A DNA stretch of 64,000 bases from Branchinecta lynchi (GCA_023053575.1 JAKZAP010000020.1:15557998-15621997), one strand, 5' to 3'; shown: positions 1 to 11,859, numbered from the stretch's first letter. Program-made: numbers and translations. Notes: a model not told the origin generated them from the sequence alone.

Positions 1-266
1 GGGTATGGAGATATGCTGAATTTGTTTTTGAACTTCAATTTTTTGCAAGACAAGTAGTTCGCCCTGAATCCGGCTGAAACCGACAATTTGGCAGAAGTAA
101 GGCAGGAACTTTCGTCAAAACAGACATAACGCAGGCTATAGGGGTAAACTCACATGCTGAATCCATATTTGAACTTCGTCTTCTCAGATGATTACCACTG
201 GACCTCTAGAAGACCTGTCTGTAAGTATTAAATTTGTGGGATCCCATCGAAACCTCTGGTCTTGTT
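1..266 (+). mobile_element. GGATCC-palindrome element, copy A (right end only)
   Basis: The left side is cut by the window edge. It begins inside a monomer that carries the family hallmark 'acaagtagttcgccctgaat', followed by a degraded AATCCGGC/GCCGGATT-type dyad, and ends with the family's right terminus: GGGATCCCATCGAAACC followed by TCTTGTT. Orientation matches the other + copies. No coding capacity is seen. Assignment rests on visible similarity to the complete copy at 2752-3799. Confidence 0.8.
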
Positions 267-318
267 TTTTCTTGTGAAATCGGCGGCTAAGCGACTCGCT
301 GACTTCTCTATCGGTAGC

Positions 319-341
319 GGGGGGGGGGGGGGGGGGGGGGG
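319..341. repeat. 23-nt G homopolymer
   Basis: An uninterrupted run of G. It is the longest of many C/G homopolymers in this window (others at 4719-4735, 10635-10648, 16407-16421, 16555-16569, 41451-41464, 46693-46708 and 52860-52877). True length may differ from the assembly because such runs are hard to sequence. Confidence 0.9.
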
Positions 342-940
342 TAAACGTTCATTCTAGCGTTGCTTCATACTCTTTCGGTTAATTAAAGTTTAGCTTAAGC
401 GGGCTGATATCCGACAGTCTAGTTACACATCAATTATTCACTTAAACAGAACTGAAAACCCGATAAAAATGCGTAACTTCTGTTTGTCCGTTATTCCCAA
501 AACCCAAAAGTGTTTTCTGATTTATTTAAAATGAACATGTTTAGCCGGACAACTTTTGCGAGGTCATAGTATCCATCAGACCACTTACGTGTTGGGATCA
601 CAAAAATAGAACACCGTAATCTCTTTGGCTACCTTTGTTGTCTCACTAAAGAAGGCATACTTCAAGAGCGGCGTTTGTAGAGGCCATGTGCCTTATTTTT
701 GCATTATATTATTATTAAGAGCGGCGTTTTCAATAACACATGTAGGAGTAGCGATATGGAATGAATACCTCTGTGTATTAGGAATGCGACAACCCTTCAC
801 TCTTTTAAAAAACAACTAAAAGAGTAATTTTCAAGTGAAAGTAGTTGAGAGTTGGTATTTCTAAATGTATTCAAACAATAATGTTTCTTTTTACGTTTGT
901 TCTAAAAAGGAGTATTATGAGCTCCTTATTTGTATGTTCG

Positions 941-1040
941 TTCCCATAGGCCGGAGGGCCTTTTTTTTAGGCAGACATGCAGTTTGTTTTAGGAAGTGTA
1001 TTATTTTTTTGTGTTAATTAATAATCTGAATCTGAAATCC
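941..1040 (+). repeat. LINE 3' end-like fragment with (AATCTGA)n-type tail
   Basis: The sequence runs from TTCCCATAGGCCGGAGGGCC through a T-rich stretch to a short AATCTGA/ATCTGAA tandem tail. A near-identical block lies at 41836-41974 with the same 'cccatAGGCC..GGCC' hairpin and the same tail. A conserved hairpin followed by a short tandem tail is typical of the 3' ends of some non-LTR retrotransposons, so I infer a 5'-truncated insertion. Confidence 0.55.
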
Positions 1041-2751
1041 TTCTGGCCGTCGTCAGTAGCAAGAGCGATAAGAATCCTTGGTGACCGAATTTTATTCCTC
1101 TTCTAAAATAAGGGATAGAACTTGGGGGCACTAGCATAGGCTCATAGCCAATCAACTCTCGGTAGTAACAAGAAAGGCTGAATCGACAGCCAAATGAACG
1201 GAATGTTTATTTCCTAGGCATAAAAGCCCAGAGTGAAATAAACTACAAGATAAGCGAGCAAAAATAACTAAACCCTGTGTTTCGGAAGGGTTAACAACTT
1301 CAGTGTTCGAATGGTTGCAAAGAAACTAAATAATTGGACCCCTGGTTAATGGTGGACTGGAAAAGGATATCGAAGAGGAAGCTTCCACGCTACAGATAAA
1401 AGGATTGTTACCCAAACGTCTACTATCTCAAAATATCCCTTTGACGTTCCTCCCAAACATGTCCCCGTCTGAAAAAGCCCCAAACCAGAAACTTCTACGA
1501 CAAACAAGTCCCACATCAATAAACTCTAAGCTCATACACAGAACTACGAAGTTTCAAGAACAGAAGACTGAGGTTGCGTTCCAAAGAAGTTATTACCAGT
1601 TGTGATGATGAGAGGAGTCAGCTATTTATTGTGGTGGTTACTACCCTCTCTAGAATAAAAATAAAAAAGAGCTCAGAGAGACGTCGCGTAACCATTCTGA
1701 CAGGAAGTCGCCTCCACGAGTATCCCGTATGACGCTCCCAAACATCATCTGAATAAGAAAACTGTAACGATCGTAACTCGTGGGGAACGAAAATGATAAG
1801 AGGTGGGAGCCAAATCCCCCTGCTAATTCTTCCTGCTAGGATCCTACTAATTCTTCTGCCCGATGTTTACACAATTTCATCCCATCCTTTATTTCTGGTC
1901 ATATCTTGTAAGTGTATTCGTTAATTTGTTTGGTTTTTGCGTATTTCGTAAATATTTTATTCCTCTTCTAGTTTAATAGTTTTAATAATTAATTTTATTC
2001 CTCTTTTATTTGGAAATAAATCTGATTGATTAACTGAAATTTCTTATCACACCGGAAAATAACAACAATGTAGTAACGATCGTAAGTGGTAATAACTCAG
2101 AGGATCGCTACCTGAGGCTGTCCAGACCTCGCATCTGCGCAAAATCGAACGCACTCAGCGGTACGAAAGAGTAAGCCACTCTGACAATCTACACAGCTGC
2201 ACAACACCCCTCAAGACTCAAATTCGGCAAAAGCCCCTCCTCTATAGCCTTGCAGTCCTGACAGTAAGACTTACAGACTATACAGAACCCTTTTATGCAT
2301 ATACTAGAATGCTTACAGCCGTTGAAAGACCATCATCAGTGAAACCTCTCGGCGGTCTCAAGAATCTAAGGCAAACCCTATTCCAGAATATTCGATGACC
2401 AGCTTTAGGTATCGGAAACTTTCCGCTCCAAAGAACAAATATTCGATGCATCCAGTTCCAGATTGTTCACAAATTCAAAACAAACTCCGGAAATCCCTTG
2501 AGTCTTGCGTGATGCATTTCCCTTAGAAGGTCAGAGACGGAACTAATTTCAGCAAAATACGAACGGAGCGTGTCCTTCCCATCCCTCGAATTATGGACGC
2601 TCCATTTGCTGCACGAAAAATGCTGCGTTTTCCGAAGAAGCAGAACAAGACATTAGTTGGAAAGGAGATGCTATTTATTTGTCCTTTTTAACAAAGCCTC
2701 GAGTATGGAAATGTCACTGCTGCGGTCCCTGTAACCGGCTTTCGGTTCCAA

Positions 2752-3799
2752 TTTTTGGGATCCCAAAACGTAAGTGGAGGGATACCTATGACATCTCCAA
2801 AGTTGTCCGTCTGTCCGTCCGTCTGTCAACACGATAACTCTCGAAGGGAATGAGATATTTTGATGAAACTTGGTGTGAAGATTCTTTGGGGGATTCAAAT
2901 TAAGGGACACACAAAATATTTTAAACAGCTAATGTGATAGTCGATCATGGGGTAAGAAGACAAGCTGAACCCGAATATGCAAAACATTTTCTCGTCCAAC
3001 AAGTAGTTCACCCGGAATCCGGCAAAAAACGGAAAGTTGGTTAAGAAGAAAAGTTTCATTTGAAGTTGATTAAATGTTAGATTTAGGGGTAAGGAGACAT
3101 CCTAACGACTATGGTGAAAACCCTTTCCTCGCCCGACAAGTAGTTCGTCCGGAATCCGGCAAAAACCGGAAAGTTCTTTAAAAGTAAAAGTTTTATCTGA
3201 AGATGGTTAGATGACAGATTTAGGAGGAAGAAGGCATGCGGAAGACTTATATGAAAAGTATTTTCTATCCGGACAAATAGTTCGCGAATCCGGCCCAAAC
3301 CGGAAAATTTGTTAAAACCAAAAGTTCTATCTGAAGTTGATTAGATCACAGATTTAGGGATAGGGCTAAGTCTGTATACGACAATCACTTTTAACACAGA
3401 CATATAATTCGTCCGGAATCCGGTTGAAACCGGAATTTTTTTGTAAGTTACAGTTTTATTTGAAGTTGATTAGCTGTCCTTTCTAGGGATAAGGAGATAC
3501 GCTGAATTCGTTTCTGAGTTTTCTTTTTGTGCTGGACAAGTAGTTCGCTCGGAATTCGGCCGAAACCGAAAATTTGGCAGAAGTAAAGCAGGAAGTTTCG
3601 GTCAGTATCGTCAAAATAGATATGCCTGATAGAGGTATATCTGAATTTAGTTTTCTCAGATGATTAGCCTGGCGAATACTGGATCTGGCAAAGACAAGAC
3701 CCAGTTGTCTGGCGAATACTGGATCTGGCGAAGACAAGACCCAGTTGTCTGGATCAAATACTAGATTTGTGGGATCCCATCGAAACCTTAAGTCTTGTT
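2752..3799 (+). mobile_element. GGATCC-palindrome element, copy B (complete)
   Basis: Best complete copy of the family. The left end is the palindrome TTTTGGGATCCCAAAA, then 'acgtaagtggagggatacc', a GTCCGTCTGTCC microsatellite and a conserved segment containing 'ctctcgaagggaatgagata'. The interior is 5-6 imperfect monomers of roughly 110 bp, each with 'gacaagtagttcgtccggaa' next to a TCCGG/CCGGA dyad and a 'gaagttgattaga' spacer. The right end is TGGGATCCCATCGAAACC plus TCTTGTT. The minus-strand frames at 3083-3298 and 3483-3842 are translations of the monomers, not genes. The two end palindromes, the internal array and the subterminal ACAAGACC...GGTCTTGT pairing recall non-autonomous Helentron-type (HINE) elements, but no transposase source is present. 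Confidence 0.85.
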
Positions 3800-3835
3800 T
3801 ATGTGGAGTTAATAACTTTTGAACTGCGACTATTA

Positions 3836-3930
3836 CCGACACGTCGGCGATGTCGACCGACAGTTTGATTCATGACTGACACATCGACATCGGCCGATCG
3901 TTTGGTTCATGACTGACACGTCGGAGACAG
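3836..3930. repeat. Short two-copy tandem repeat (ACTGACACGTCG)
   Basis: The words 'gactgacac' and 'gtttgrttcatgactgacac' recur at about 55-bp spacing with interleaved TCGGCCGATCG palindromes. It lies just outside the right end of the GGATCC element. No function can be assigned. Confidence 0.5.
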
Positions 3931-5948
3931 GTATCAAGTTCAAAGTTACTACATTATTGGGGTGTAGATGTGCCTTTTGGGGATCACTACTCCGATGCCC
4001 TCCCGGTTAAGGGGCAACTGGGCCAACATTGCCCAGCGACTTAAGTTAGATATTAATCTTCTCGACTGAATCGTATTCTCAACGAATCAGGAGACGGACA
4101 GACTACTACCACATACTGCTCAAGTCCTCTTGTACTTCTGAAGCTGTTTCCTTAATCAAACCATCCAAATAATTCGAAAAGCGTACGATAAGCTATGCAG
4201 GGCAAAGGCTAACTTTGACGGTTTGGATAGGTAGACAGATATCGCATTGATTCTTCTAGAAACTATTATGGTAAAATCCAAATTTGTCGAGGTCGACAAT
4301 ATATACAAAATATAAACACTAGCATACAAACTTTTCATACCACACATGGTCACATTTTCTATGTTGGGAGTTTTCGGATCGCCATTCCGACCGCTCTTAC
4401 AGGAATCGTGTTTGGCAGTGCAGAACGGATACGTCAGCTGAATTTTATTAGAGCTATATTTCCGCCCTTCTTGGCAAGGGTCCTCTTTAGGCTCAAAGAA
4501 ACTCAAGTTGGTTCTTCTTTTCCTTTTCTCCATTTGTAACGTTTGTTAATGGGTAAATAAAACCGTTTATACATTCGAGGAAACCTGATCAGCGACGCAT
4601 CAACTAATTATCTAATTAACTAATATCTTATCTAATAAACTAATTATCCAGTGGTTGACCCCTTTCCTTTTCAAGGTTAAACTCGACAAGACCTGATTTT
4701 GAAGGAGTCAGGGCAAGACCCCCCCCCCCCCCCCCTACAGACCGAGGCTTCTGTACTTTTTAACCTGCCAAAGCAACGCGAATTTGTCGAGAAAGACATT
4801 TTCGTCTTTGAAATTTTTGATGTTTAGTGTTTAAATGGTGTTTTTTTTTCCTGTTTTGTGTACTACTGAATTGCTTGACTATGTAAGAGCGTGACTGTAT
4901 AAAGCACACCTGACGAGAGAACAGATATTTTTTTTTGCAATAATGTACGAAACGTTTCTGAACAATAAAGACTGTTTACGAAGCCCGGAAAAGTGACGTA
5001 ACACTAAGCCTCTCCCAACGGGATCGCTGACCCCTTTGCTATCCGAGACTGGTAAGTGGTCGGAACCTCATTTTGAGTCAGGTCAGGAGAGATGACAACC
5101 ACGTAGACCCTTAGAGACTTAGTCCTCTTGTTAGGAATCGTTTAGTTCCGTCAGATAAGCTGAACCTAATCTTCAGCGCTTCATACATAGTATCATGCTA
5201 TCTCGTGTTCTTGGGTAAATTGAAGTATTGGCGATTACCAATTGAAGCGCTGTCAGTTCAGTTGCCAACAAGATCAGCGGCATAACATATTTACGGGGTT
5301 TGCAAAGGAAATCGGCGGCAAATTATATCATTTATTATTAAAGTTTAAGGGAAAAGGGATGTGATAGGAAAATCTAATTACCCATGACTTATTCACTTAA
5401 AAGAGGCTTAAAGACCCGATGAAAATGCGTTACTTCGTTACCCAGCTATTCACGAACAATCGAATTTCATAGTGGAATTTCCCTGTCTGATTTGTGGTAC
5501 CTCTATGCGCTTTTATCTGTGTTGTATGCTTGACGAAAAAGATTTACGAAAAAAACAAGTGTTTACGCAGTGAGCCACCTTCCTCCAGCTGATCACTGAC
5601 CGCGTCATGGTAGAATTTTCAGCAAATAGTGATTTTTTTTTTTTAAATGCCTTAACACAATCAAAAATAATGCAGTGTAGTCGGTGTAAGTGTAGTCAGT
5701 TAATCGTACAAAATATAACTGGCTTTTCAGTTAAACTTTAACGTTACAATTCGTCTTGTTTTTAATTAACAATATTGGATTGTATGCTGGAACCACTACA
5801 ATGAGTTGTATCTTTCCAAATATCATTAACGAATGTTAGAAAGCTTCATGCTGAAAGCTAGGTCATACTATCTGAAAAGCTGGAATCCGTACAGAACGCG
5901 CATTGAAGATTATGATGGGACCCGGCTATCAGTTATATGAGCAGGCAC
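3931..5948. other. Gene-free stretch with repeat fragments
   Basis: Contains a CCTTGCCAAGAAGGG-type repeat (4418-4496), an AT-rich TAATTA-type minisatellite at about 4604-4650, a 17-nt C run (4719-4735) and minus-strand fragments at about 5340-5760 of the dispersed repeat also present at 25.7-26.2 kb and 46.1-46.5 kb. Nothing coding is supported. Confidence 0.5.
4418..4496 (-). repeat. AAGAAGGG hairpin repeat, subfamily A
   Basis: On the minus strand: degenerate CTaAAGA, a stem GGACCCTTGCCAAGAAGGGC, GGAAATATAGCTCTAATAAAA, then a conserved downstream block ending near 'cgttctgcac'. Same family and subfamily as 20632-20697 and 54891-54977. The 125-residue minus frame here is only a translation of this repeat and its flank. 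Confidence 0.75.
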
Positions 5949-6286
5949 CAGAGCAAAATAACACTAGGGAGTAATCAAGGAGTGACACACATTCAAACAG
6001 CAGCGACACTAGCACCACTAGCGATAGAGAACGTCCCTACTGAAAATCAATCAGCTAGCGCTGCTCCAACAACTTCATATTGTGAACACAGCAAAAAAAA
6101 GATGCGCCCTCCCCTGTTTCCTCTATGCGTGCAGACCGCATCTTAGCTTTACTAGAAATTTCTAAACTCGCAAGTTTGTTCGCTTTAAATGCCACAAGCA
6201 GAATGGGCGACGTTACGAGTATAGCCCGTTTGCGAAGCATGGAAAGCATAGGTCTTGGCGCTACTCCATAGTCTTATTTTGCTCCG
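5949..6286. mobile_element. hAT-like MITE with target duplication
   Basis: The left terminus CAGAGCAAAATAACACTAGG and the right terminus read in reverse, CGGAGCAAAATAAGACTATG, form an imperfect terminal inverted repeat of about 26 bp. Flanks are GCAGGCAC (5941-5948) and TCAGGCAC (6287-6294), an 8-bp duplication with one mismatch. Eight-base duplications and CAG-starting termini are characteristic of hAT transposons. At 338 bp with no transposase it is non-autonomous. Related sequence occurs at 61789-62065 and 25483-25660. Confidence 0.85.
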
Positions 6287-6294
6287 TCAGGCAC

Positions 6295-8307
6295 TGTCAA
6301 GAGTTATGAACCCCAAGCCTCTTCAACCGAAGACAAGAACTGATACTGAAGTTTGGACGATGTTGGCAAATGATGAGTACCGATCCTTGACGCCACGAAA
6401 AGGGCAAGACAAATAAAATAAGCTAGTGCCTGGCAGAGGTCGAATCTCATTTTTGCGTCCAATTTTGCAGAGAATTTCGACAAAGTGAATGGTTAGTGTA
6501 AAATGTTTTATTTAATAATGTAATGACTAGCGTAGCCTACTTTAGCATCTTTTATGGAAGAAAGCTATTCGTAAGGACAACCTTCAAATTTTTTTTAACG
6601 GTTTGAACATCAACAGTCTCCACATACTTGAATACGTTCGTCAGAGTTGAGAAAATACTAACGAAAAGCTACAAGACTTGTACCATACCTAAAACATTCA
6701 CGTTATGATCACGGGCTTCGTACATTAGTGTCACCAAGCCTTCACTTCAGACGTGGCAGAGCAGGCATTATTAATGCGTTTAACAGAAGCATTGATAACA
6801 TCAGTGCTTCCCAGTTTAATTTTTTTTACAGATCACCAAATGAACCGTTTCCAACCATTACCCACCATGCCCAAAAGAGAGAACTGGCCAAAATTAATTC
6901 TACAGCCACGTTCGGAAACCCCGGAATGACCTCACACTGGAATCCCTAGAAACAGCAAGTATGAACACGGTTAAACTTCACTTACATCAAAATCAGGAGT
7001 TTGAAGACATATGAATTTTTACTGTAGTTAATTTTGGTAAGAGTCATTTACTTATCTTTTTATCAGTGTTGTCGTCATTATCTGTTACTATTTGTAACAG
7101 CGACAAGCTTTTAAGTTTTTTTTACAAGCGTTATTTGGAAATAGTAAATAAAATAGTAATAAAACGTTTCGATTACTAATGCTCACCACTTCTCTAGCAT
7201 ATTTCCTTCGTCAAGCCATGCAAAGACGTCCGAGAAGCGCCATCAGTGACTTATCACTGATCTACTACTGCTAATCTACGTCTTTCCAAAAAAAATCGCT
7301 GACCCTTCAACTTTTCGGGGCTGCTAACTCGGCGGAACATCATTTTTCCCGACGACTGCACAATGCAAAGCTATCTCTCTTTTTATAGGACTATCTGCTA
7401 GAAGCTATCTGGGGAGTAAGCAGAAACATTTCAATGGTAATACTACACGAGTGTCTCACCAATGAAAGAAGGTTTAAAAGAGACGTAGCACTTATGATAC
7501 CAAGAACAAATAACCCAATAGAACGTCCGTCTTTGGTCCGATGCAGCGACTACGGATAGGCCGACAAAACTGAAGAGAGCTATAGGTTTTTTGCCGAGTT
7601 TTGAGTTGATGCCAGTCAAGTTCCATCTTCGCCGCTGCGCATATCACAGAAAAATATAGAAAACAAGCGTCCTGCATGACCCGCTCAGCAGCGAGTCACA
7701 TGTGACGTGACAATGGTAGACAACCAATCGGCTGTCATCTCGACATTTCTTATCCAGGGCTACGGCGATATAGCTGTTTGTAGAAGTAAAGAATCGTGAT
7801 GTTCCGCGTCGTTCCTGCCCTCCGCTCATTTGCATCGGGAGTGGTATCGGGAATCTAATCGACTCCGCATTGTCATATTACCGAGATGGAGAGACGGAGG
7901 TTCTTGTGCTTATTTGTTCTTTTGATACTAATCCATTCTACTTCGGCAGTATTTCTATCCATTCTCTTCCCGAACTTCTATACATCATAAGTGTTTATCG
8001 CCTCTATTGGCATTACACTGATAATCACACTTGTCAAATTTTTTCTTTTGCGTAACGTATCAGGCTCCCGATCTTACGTTATTCGAGAGAAGCTTATTGG
8101 TCAGCATACCGGATATGCAAGTTTTGCCACGTTTCGCGTCCAAAGCAAGGGACATGGAAAGAGGCTAAAAATAGGCGAAGCGCAGTGTTATTTGCTGTAA
8201 GCATAGATAAATTGTAAAGCAGTCAACTATTTTAGAACATCTTCAGCAAAAATACTAAGTAGTTCGAGTTGTCCTTTAAAGACAAGCTGATCATTTGGAG
8301 GGTAAGA
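6295..8307. other. Gene-free stretch
   Basis: Only short frames (60-75 residues) without recognisable domains, signal sequences or repeats. A few short inverted words occur around 7660-7860. I see nothing I can support as a gene or element. Confidence 0.4.
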
Positions 8308-8728
8308 AAACAAGAGCTAGAATCTCATATGGCACTTGCAAGGCTGGTTCAGAGTATGAAATATGAATTTGCCTTTTCGTGGGTCTGCTCTAATCAGTTG
8401 TAAGCAAAACCCTTGAGATAAGAATGATCATGGACCCTTGGAAATCCGGACAATGCATCGTCTGGTAAAAAATATTTTATTTTTGAAGTTGGCTGTAATG
8501 ATATGCACTTTAGCGGCACTAGAAATTCATCTGTAAGCAAAATCCCTTAGGCTAAAATGATGATTCGTCCTTGGAGATCATTAATATATATAGTCTGGTC
8601 AAGTTTTTGTTTTGTTTACTTTTCGGTTAAGATGCGCACTTTAAAGGGGCTAGACATTTATTTTTAAGCAAAATCCTTGTGGCAAAAATGATCATGGTCC
8701 TAAATATATCGTTTGATCAAAAGTACTG

Positions 8729-9846
8729 TTTGGGATCCCAAAACGGAAGTGGAGGGATACACATGACATCGCAAAAGTTGTCCGTCTGTCAGCACGATAA
8801 CTCTCGAAGGGAATGAGATATTTTCATGAAACTTGTTCTGACGATTCTTTAGATCAAGGGAAAGGTCGGGTTCGTAGATGGGCTCTGTAGCCCTAAATTT
8901 TGGGGTGGGGGTCCAAATTAAGGGGCAAACAAAACATTTTTAAACAGGTAATAAAACAGTCAATTAAGGGATAAGAAGACATGCTTAAGACGAATATGAA
9001 AACCATTTTCTCGCCAGACAAGTAATTAGCCCGAAATCCGGCCACAACCAGAAAGTTTGTGAAAAGTAAAAGTTTTATTTGGCTGATTAGATGATTTAGG
9101 GGTAAGAAGCCATGCTGAACACTTATGGGAAATAATTTCCTATCCGACAAGTAATTCACCCGGAATCCAGACAAGTAGTTCACCCACAATTCGGCCAAAA
9201 CCGAAAAATTTGTTAAAAGCAAAAGTTTTATTTGATGTTGATTCAGGGGTAGAAGAGATGCTGAATTTGTATATGACAACCATTTTTTTACCATTTTTTT
9301 ACCATTTTTTTAAAGCGTTTTACATGTGAGTTTATATAATGGCTCTCTCGAAGTGTTTAAAAATGTATGATTTTGTGTATGGCCTAACGGCTAAAATTAA
9401 AGTATCTATCTATCTATCTATAGTTCGCCCGGAATCCGGCTGAAACCGGAAAATTTGTTATAAGTAAAAGTTTTATTTTAAGTTGCTTAAATATTTGAAA
9501 TAGGGTTAAGGAGATACGCTGAATTCGTTTTTGGGCTTTCTTTTTTTGCCGGACAAGCACTTCGCCCGGAATTCGGCAATTACCGAAAATTTGGCAAAAA
9601 TGGCAGGAAGTTTCGATCAGTTTCGTTAAAATAGATATGACTTATAAGGGTAAGACATCATGCAGAATCCATATCTGAACTTCATTTTCTCAGATTATTA
9701 GCTATTTGCTCTTAACCTGTTTCTAAATTTTAATGGTAAAAATGTTTAAGGAGTCTGGCGAAGACTGGATCTGGCGAGGACAAGACCCAATTGTCTGTGT
9801 CAAATATAAAATATCTGGGATCCCATCGGAGCCTTAGGCCTTGTTT
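8729..9846 (+). mobile_element. GGATCC-palindrome element, copy C, nested
   Basis: The left end TTTGGGATCCCAAAACGGAA and the right end CTGGGATCCCATCGGAGCC with the closing CTTGTT are both present. It lies between two monomers of the older array: 'gatcatggtcc' is on the left and the expected continuation 'ttgcggttaagatgc' resumes on the right. The interior monomers include two adjacent degenerate CCGGAATCC units near 9155-9190. The 133-residue minus frame (8893-9294) is repeat translation. Confidence 0.85.
9311..9420 (+). repeat. LINE 3' end fragment with (ATCT)n tail inside copy C
   Basis: This sequence, ending 'taaaattaaagt' plus five ATCT units, interrupts a GGATCC-family monomer exactly between 'gacaaccattttttt' and 'agttcgcccggaatccgg', which are contiguous (apart from a few bases) in other copies. 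A tandem 3' tail and severe 5' truncation are typical of LINE insertions. Confidence 0.65.
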
Positions 9847-11234
9847 GACTTTGCGGTTAAGATGCACAATCTAATGGAGCTAGAGTTGATTTGTAAGCAA
9901 ACTCTCAAGGCAATAATGATCATGGGCTCATGGGCATCTTGAAAATGTATAGTTTTCGTAAAAAGTATTTTTTTTTTACTTTTCGGTTAAGATTATCACT
10001 TTAAGGAAAGGTCAGATTTGGGAAGTGACGATTTCTAAGCCAATCTTGTTGAATCTCTAAGGTTCCCGTGAAGTTGCATCGTCCTAGCACATCTGGAAGT
10101 ACCTTAAATTGCGAACACCGGAATTCCGGACCCCCCCCCCCAACTTCCCCCACAGTGACCAGATCCAATCCAGACCTGTAAATGATTTATCTAGAGCATT
10201 TGTTAGTTATTCACACCACGTTCCATCCCGATCACTCAAGTGTAAGCGGGTGACACATCCCCCCCCCACCCACCCAGCAGGTGTCGGATCCGGTCCGTAC
10301 ATGAAAAATAAATCAAAGACATGTCCTCTGTTTAATTATCAAATTTCACAGGAAAGCGATCACCGTTCCCAAGTTACGCACTCCCCCCACGATGATCGGA
10401 TCGAAAATTATTTTTATTTCCAAGTCAGTTTGATCGGGTCCCTGATATGCCAAGTTTCGTCGTGAAAATCCCCAAAACAGCAATTACCGGAATTCCGGGA
10501 CGAACCCCTCCACCTCCCCCCCCCCAAGTCTCCAGATTTAGTCCAACTGTGTACACGATTTATCTAGAGAAGATGCTTGTTATTTCCAGCAATTTTCACT
10601 CCGATCCCTCCATACTCGAGACTTCCAATCTTAACCCCCCCCCCCCCCAAACAAAAAATCCCCCATAGCTGTCGAATCCGGTCCGGGCTTTACATGGGAC
10701 ATCGGAGACATGTCTTCTATTCAGTTATTTTCAATCAGTTTCATTCGAATCGGACCCGATCACAAACACTATAAACGTGTCACGATATTTCCAGTAACCC
10801 CCCACCTCAAACTCCCCCACGGTTGTCGGATCCAGTCCTGACATAAAATGGGACATTTGAGGCATGTGTCCATTCCACGTATCAAGTTTCATTCAGATCC
10901 GATCACCCGTTCGAAAGTTACACATGCCCCAATATTCCCGATTCCCCCTTCATCACCCCCACGATAGCTGAATAGGGGAAGTGAGTATTTTCAAGTCAGT
11001 TTGGTCGGATCCCTGATAAGCCTGCCAAGTTCTATCATCCTTAAACCTGCCAAGTTTCATCGTCCTAGCACATCTGGAAGTACCCTAACTTGCAATCGTG
11101 GGACAGACCGCCCGCCCCCCAACCGACAGACGGAATTGCGATCGGTATATGGCAGCTGAGTCAGAGGCTGCAGGTTTAACAAGCCCGCATCGTTCTCCTG
11201 TTGCTATTTTCTTGGAATATGTAATTCAACTTGT

Positions 11235-11362
11235 TCTTCACTGAAGACAGTTACCGGAAGTGCCACGAAAATATCCGAAATTGCATTACCCCTCGCATAA
11301 TATCTTAGAGGAATAATTAGCTGATCAACAAAACCCCGGAAAATCTCGTTTTCGTTCTTGTA
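11235..11362 (+). repeat. Fragment of the 500-bp TIR element seen at 50.7-51.2 kb
   Basis: The sequence from 'ttcactgaagacagttaccg' to 'ccccggaaaatctcg' matches 51093-51215, including the word 'ggaataattagctgatcaa'. The terminal repeat at its right end is degraded (tcgttttcgttctt). It is an older, truncated relative. Confidence 0.6.
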
Positions 11363-11859
11363 CGATAGAAGACCTTCAATTTACCTGACAACGCCATGTC
11401 TTTCGCCAGGTTCTCACGGATTCCGGTGCCTGCTCCTGATGGGATTAAGGCTATCATTTTCGCCTTACATCAATTGCCAATAAATCCGGAAAATCGTAAA
11501 ATTTGGAAGCCAGAGCTTCAAATCTCAAACACTCGAATCAGAGGAATTATAACAATCAGATAAGAAAGAATAATTTAGCAGCCTGTCAAAACCAAATCAA
11601 TAATTCGTTTTTCAGCAAAAATCGCGGATCGCCATTAGTGGTAACTTAACTACACAAGTTACCAACAATTCCTATCTGGAAGTTAGGTGGAGGTTCTTTT
11701 TACCAATACAAACTTTTTTTTTGCCGCAACCCAATACACTCGCTTCTAACAAACCCTTTCATACAGATGGCGACAAACTGGCGAGAGTACCTCCGACTGG
11801 AAATCCACAGGGATTGATTCAGCAGTAGGTGTGACGTAGGTTTCCTTTTACTCACCAAC
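11363..11859. other. Gene-free stretch
   Basis: No repeats shared with the rest of the window that I can see, and no credible coding frame. It directly precedes the foldback element. Confidence 0.35.

Larger units (their letters stand above)
267..2751. other. Gene-free stretch with old repeat fragments
   Basis: No convincing exon. About 375-480 (minus) resembles part of a dispersed repeat also seen at 5340-5535 (minus), 26030-26195 and 46285-46465. A LINE-like tail lies at 941-1040. The 66-residue frame near 1405 shows no domain or supporting context. Confidence 0.5.
8308..11171 (+). mobile_element. TGGCACTT-type tandem-array element (old, interrupted)
   Basis: The left end 'caagagctagaatctcatat' followed by GGCACTTG matches the left ends at 27485 and 34384. 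The interior first has monomers of about 135 bp (hallmark 'aagcaaaaycc...atgatcatgg', near 8403, 8535, 8670 and 9895) and then C-rich monomers with 'gtcggatccggtcc' words (10100-11000). The right end has ACAGACCG-type repeats, 'attgcgatcggtatatgg' and a hairpin GCAGC...GCTGC (11152-11156/11167-11171). A GGATCC-palindrome element interrupts it at about 8729-9846. Diverged relative to the 27.5- and 34.4-kb copies. Confidence 0.65.

Noticed and set aside
4156..4533. 125-residue minus frame with 'KEDPCQEGRKYSSNKIQLTYPFCT'
   Set aside because: Its recognisable part is the subfamily-A hairpin repeat; the same words appear in the frame at 59757.
8893..9294. Minus-strand frames in GGATCC elements with recurring 'GFRANYLSGEK' peptides (also 3083-3298 and 50424-50621)
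   Set aside because: The monomer is about 111 bp, so one frame tends to stay open; indels and stops differ between copies and there is no start or domain.
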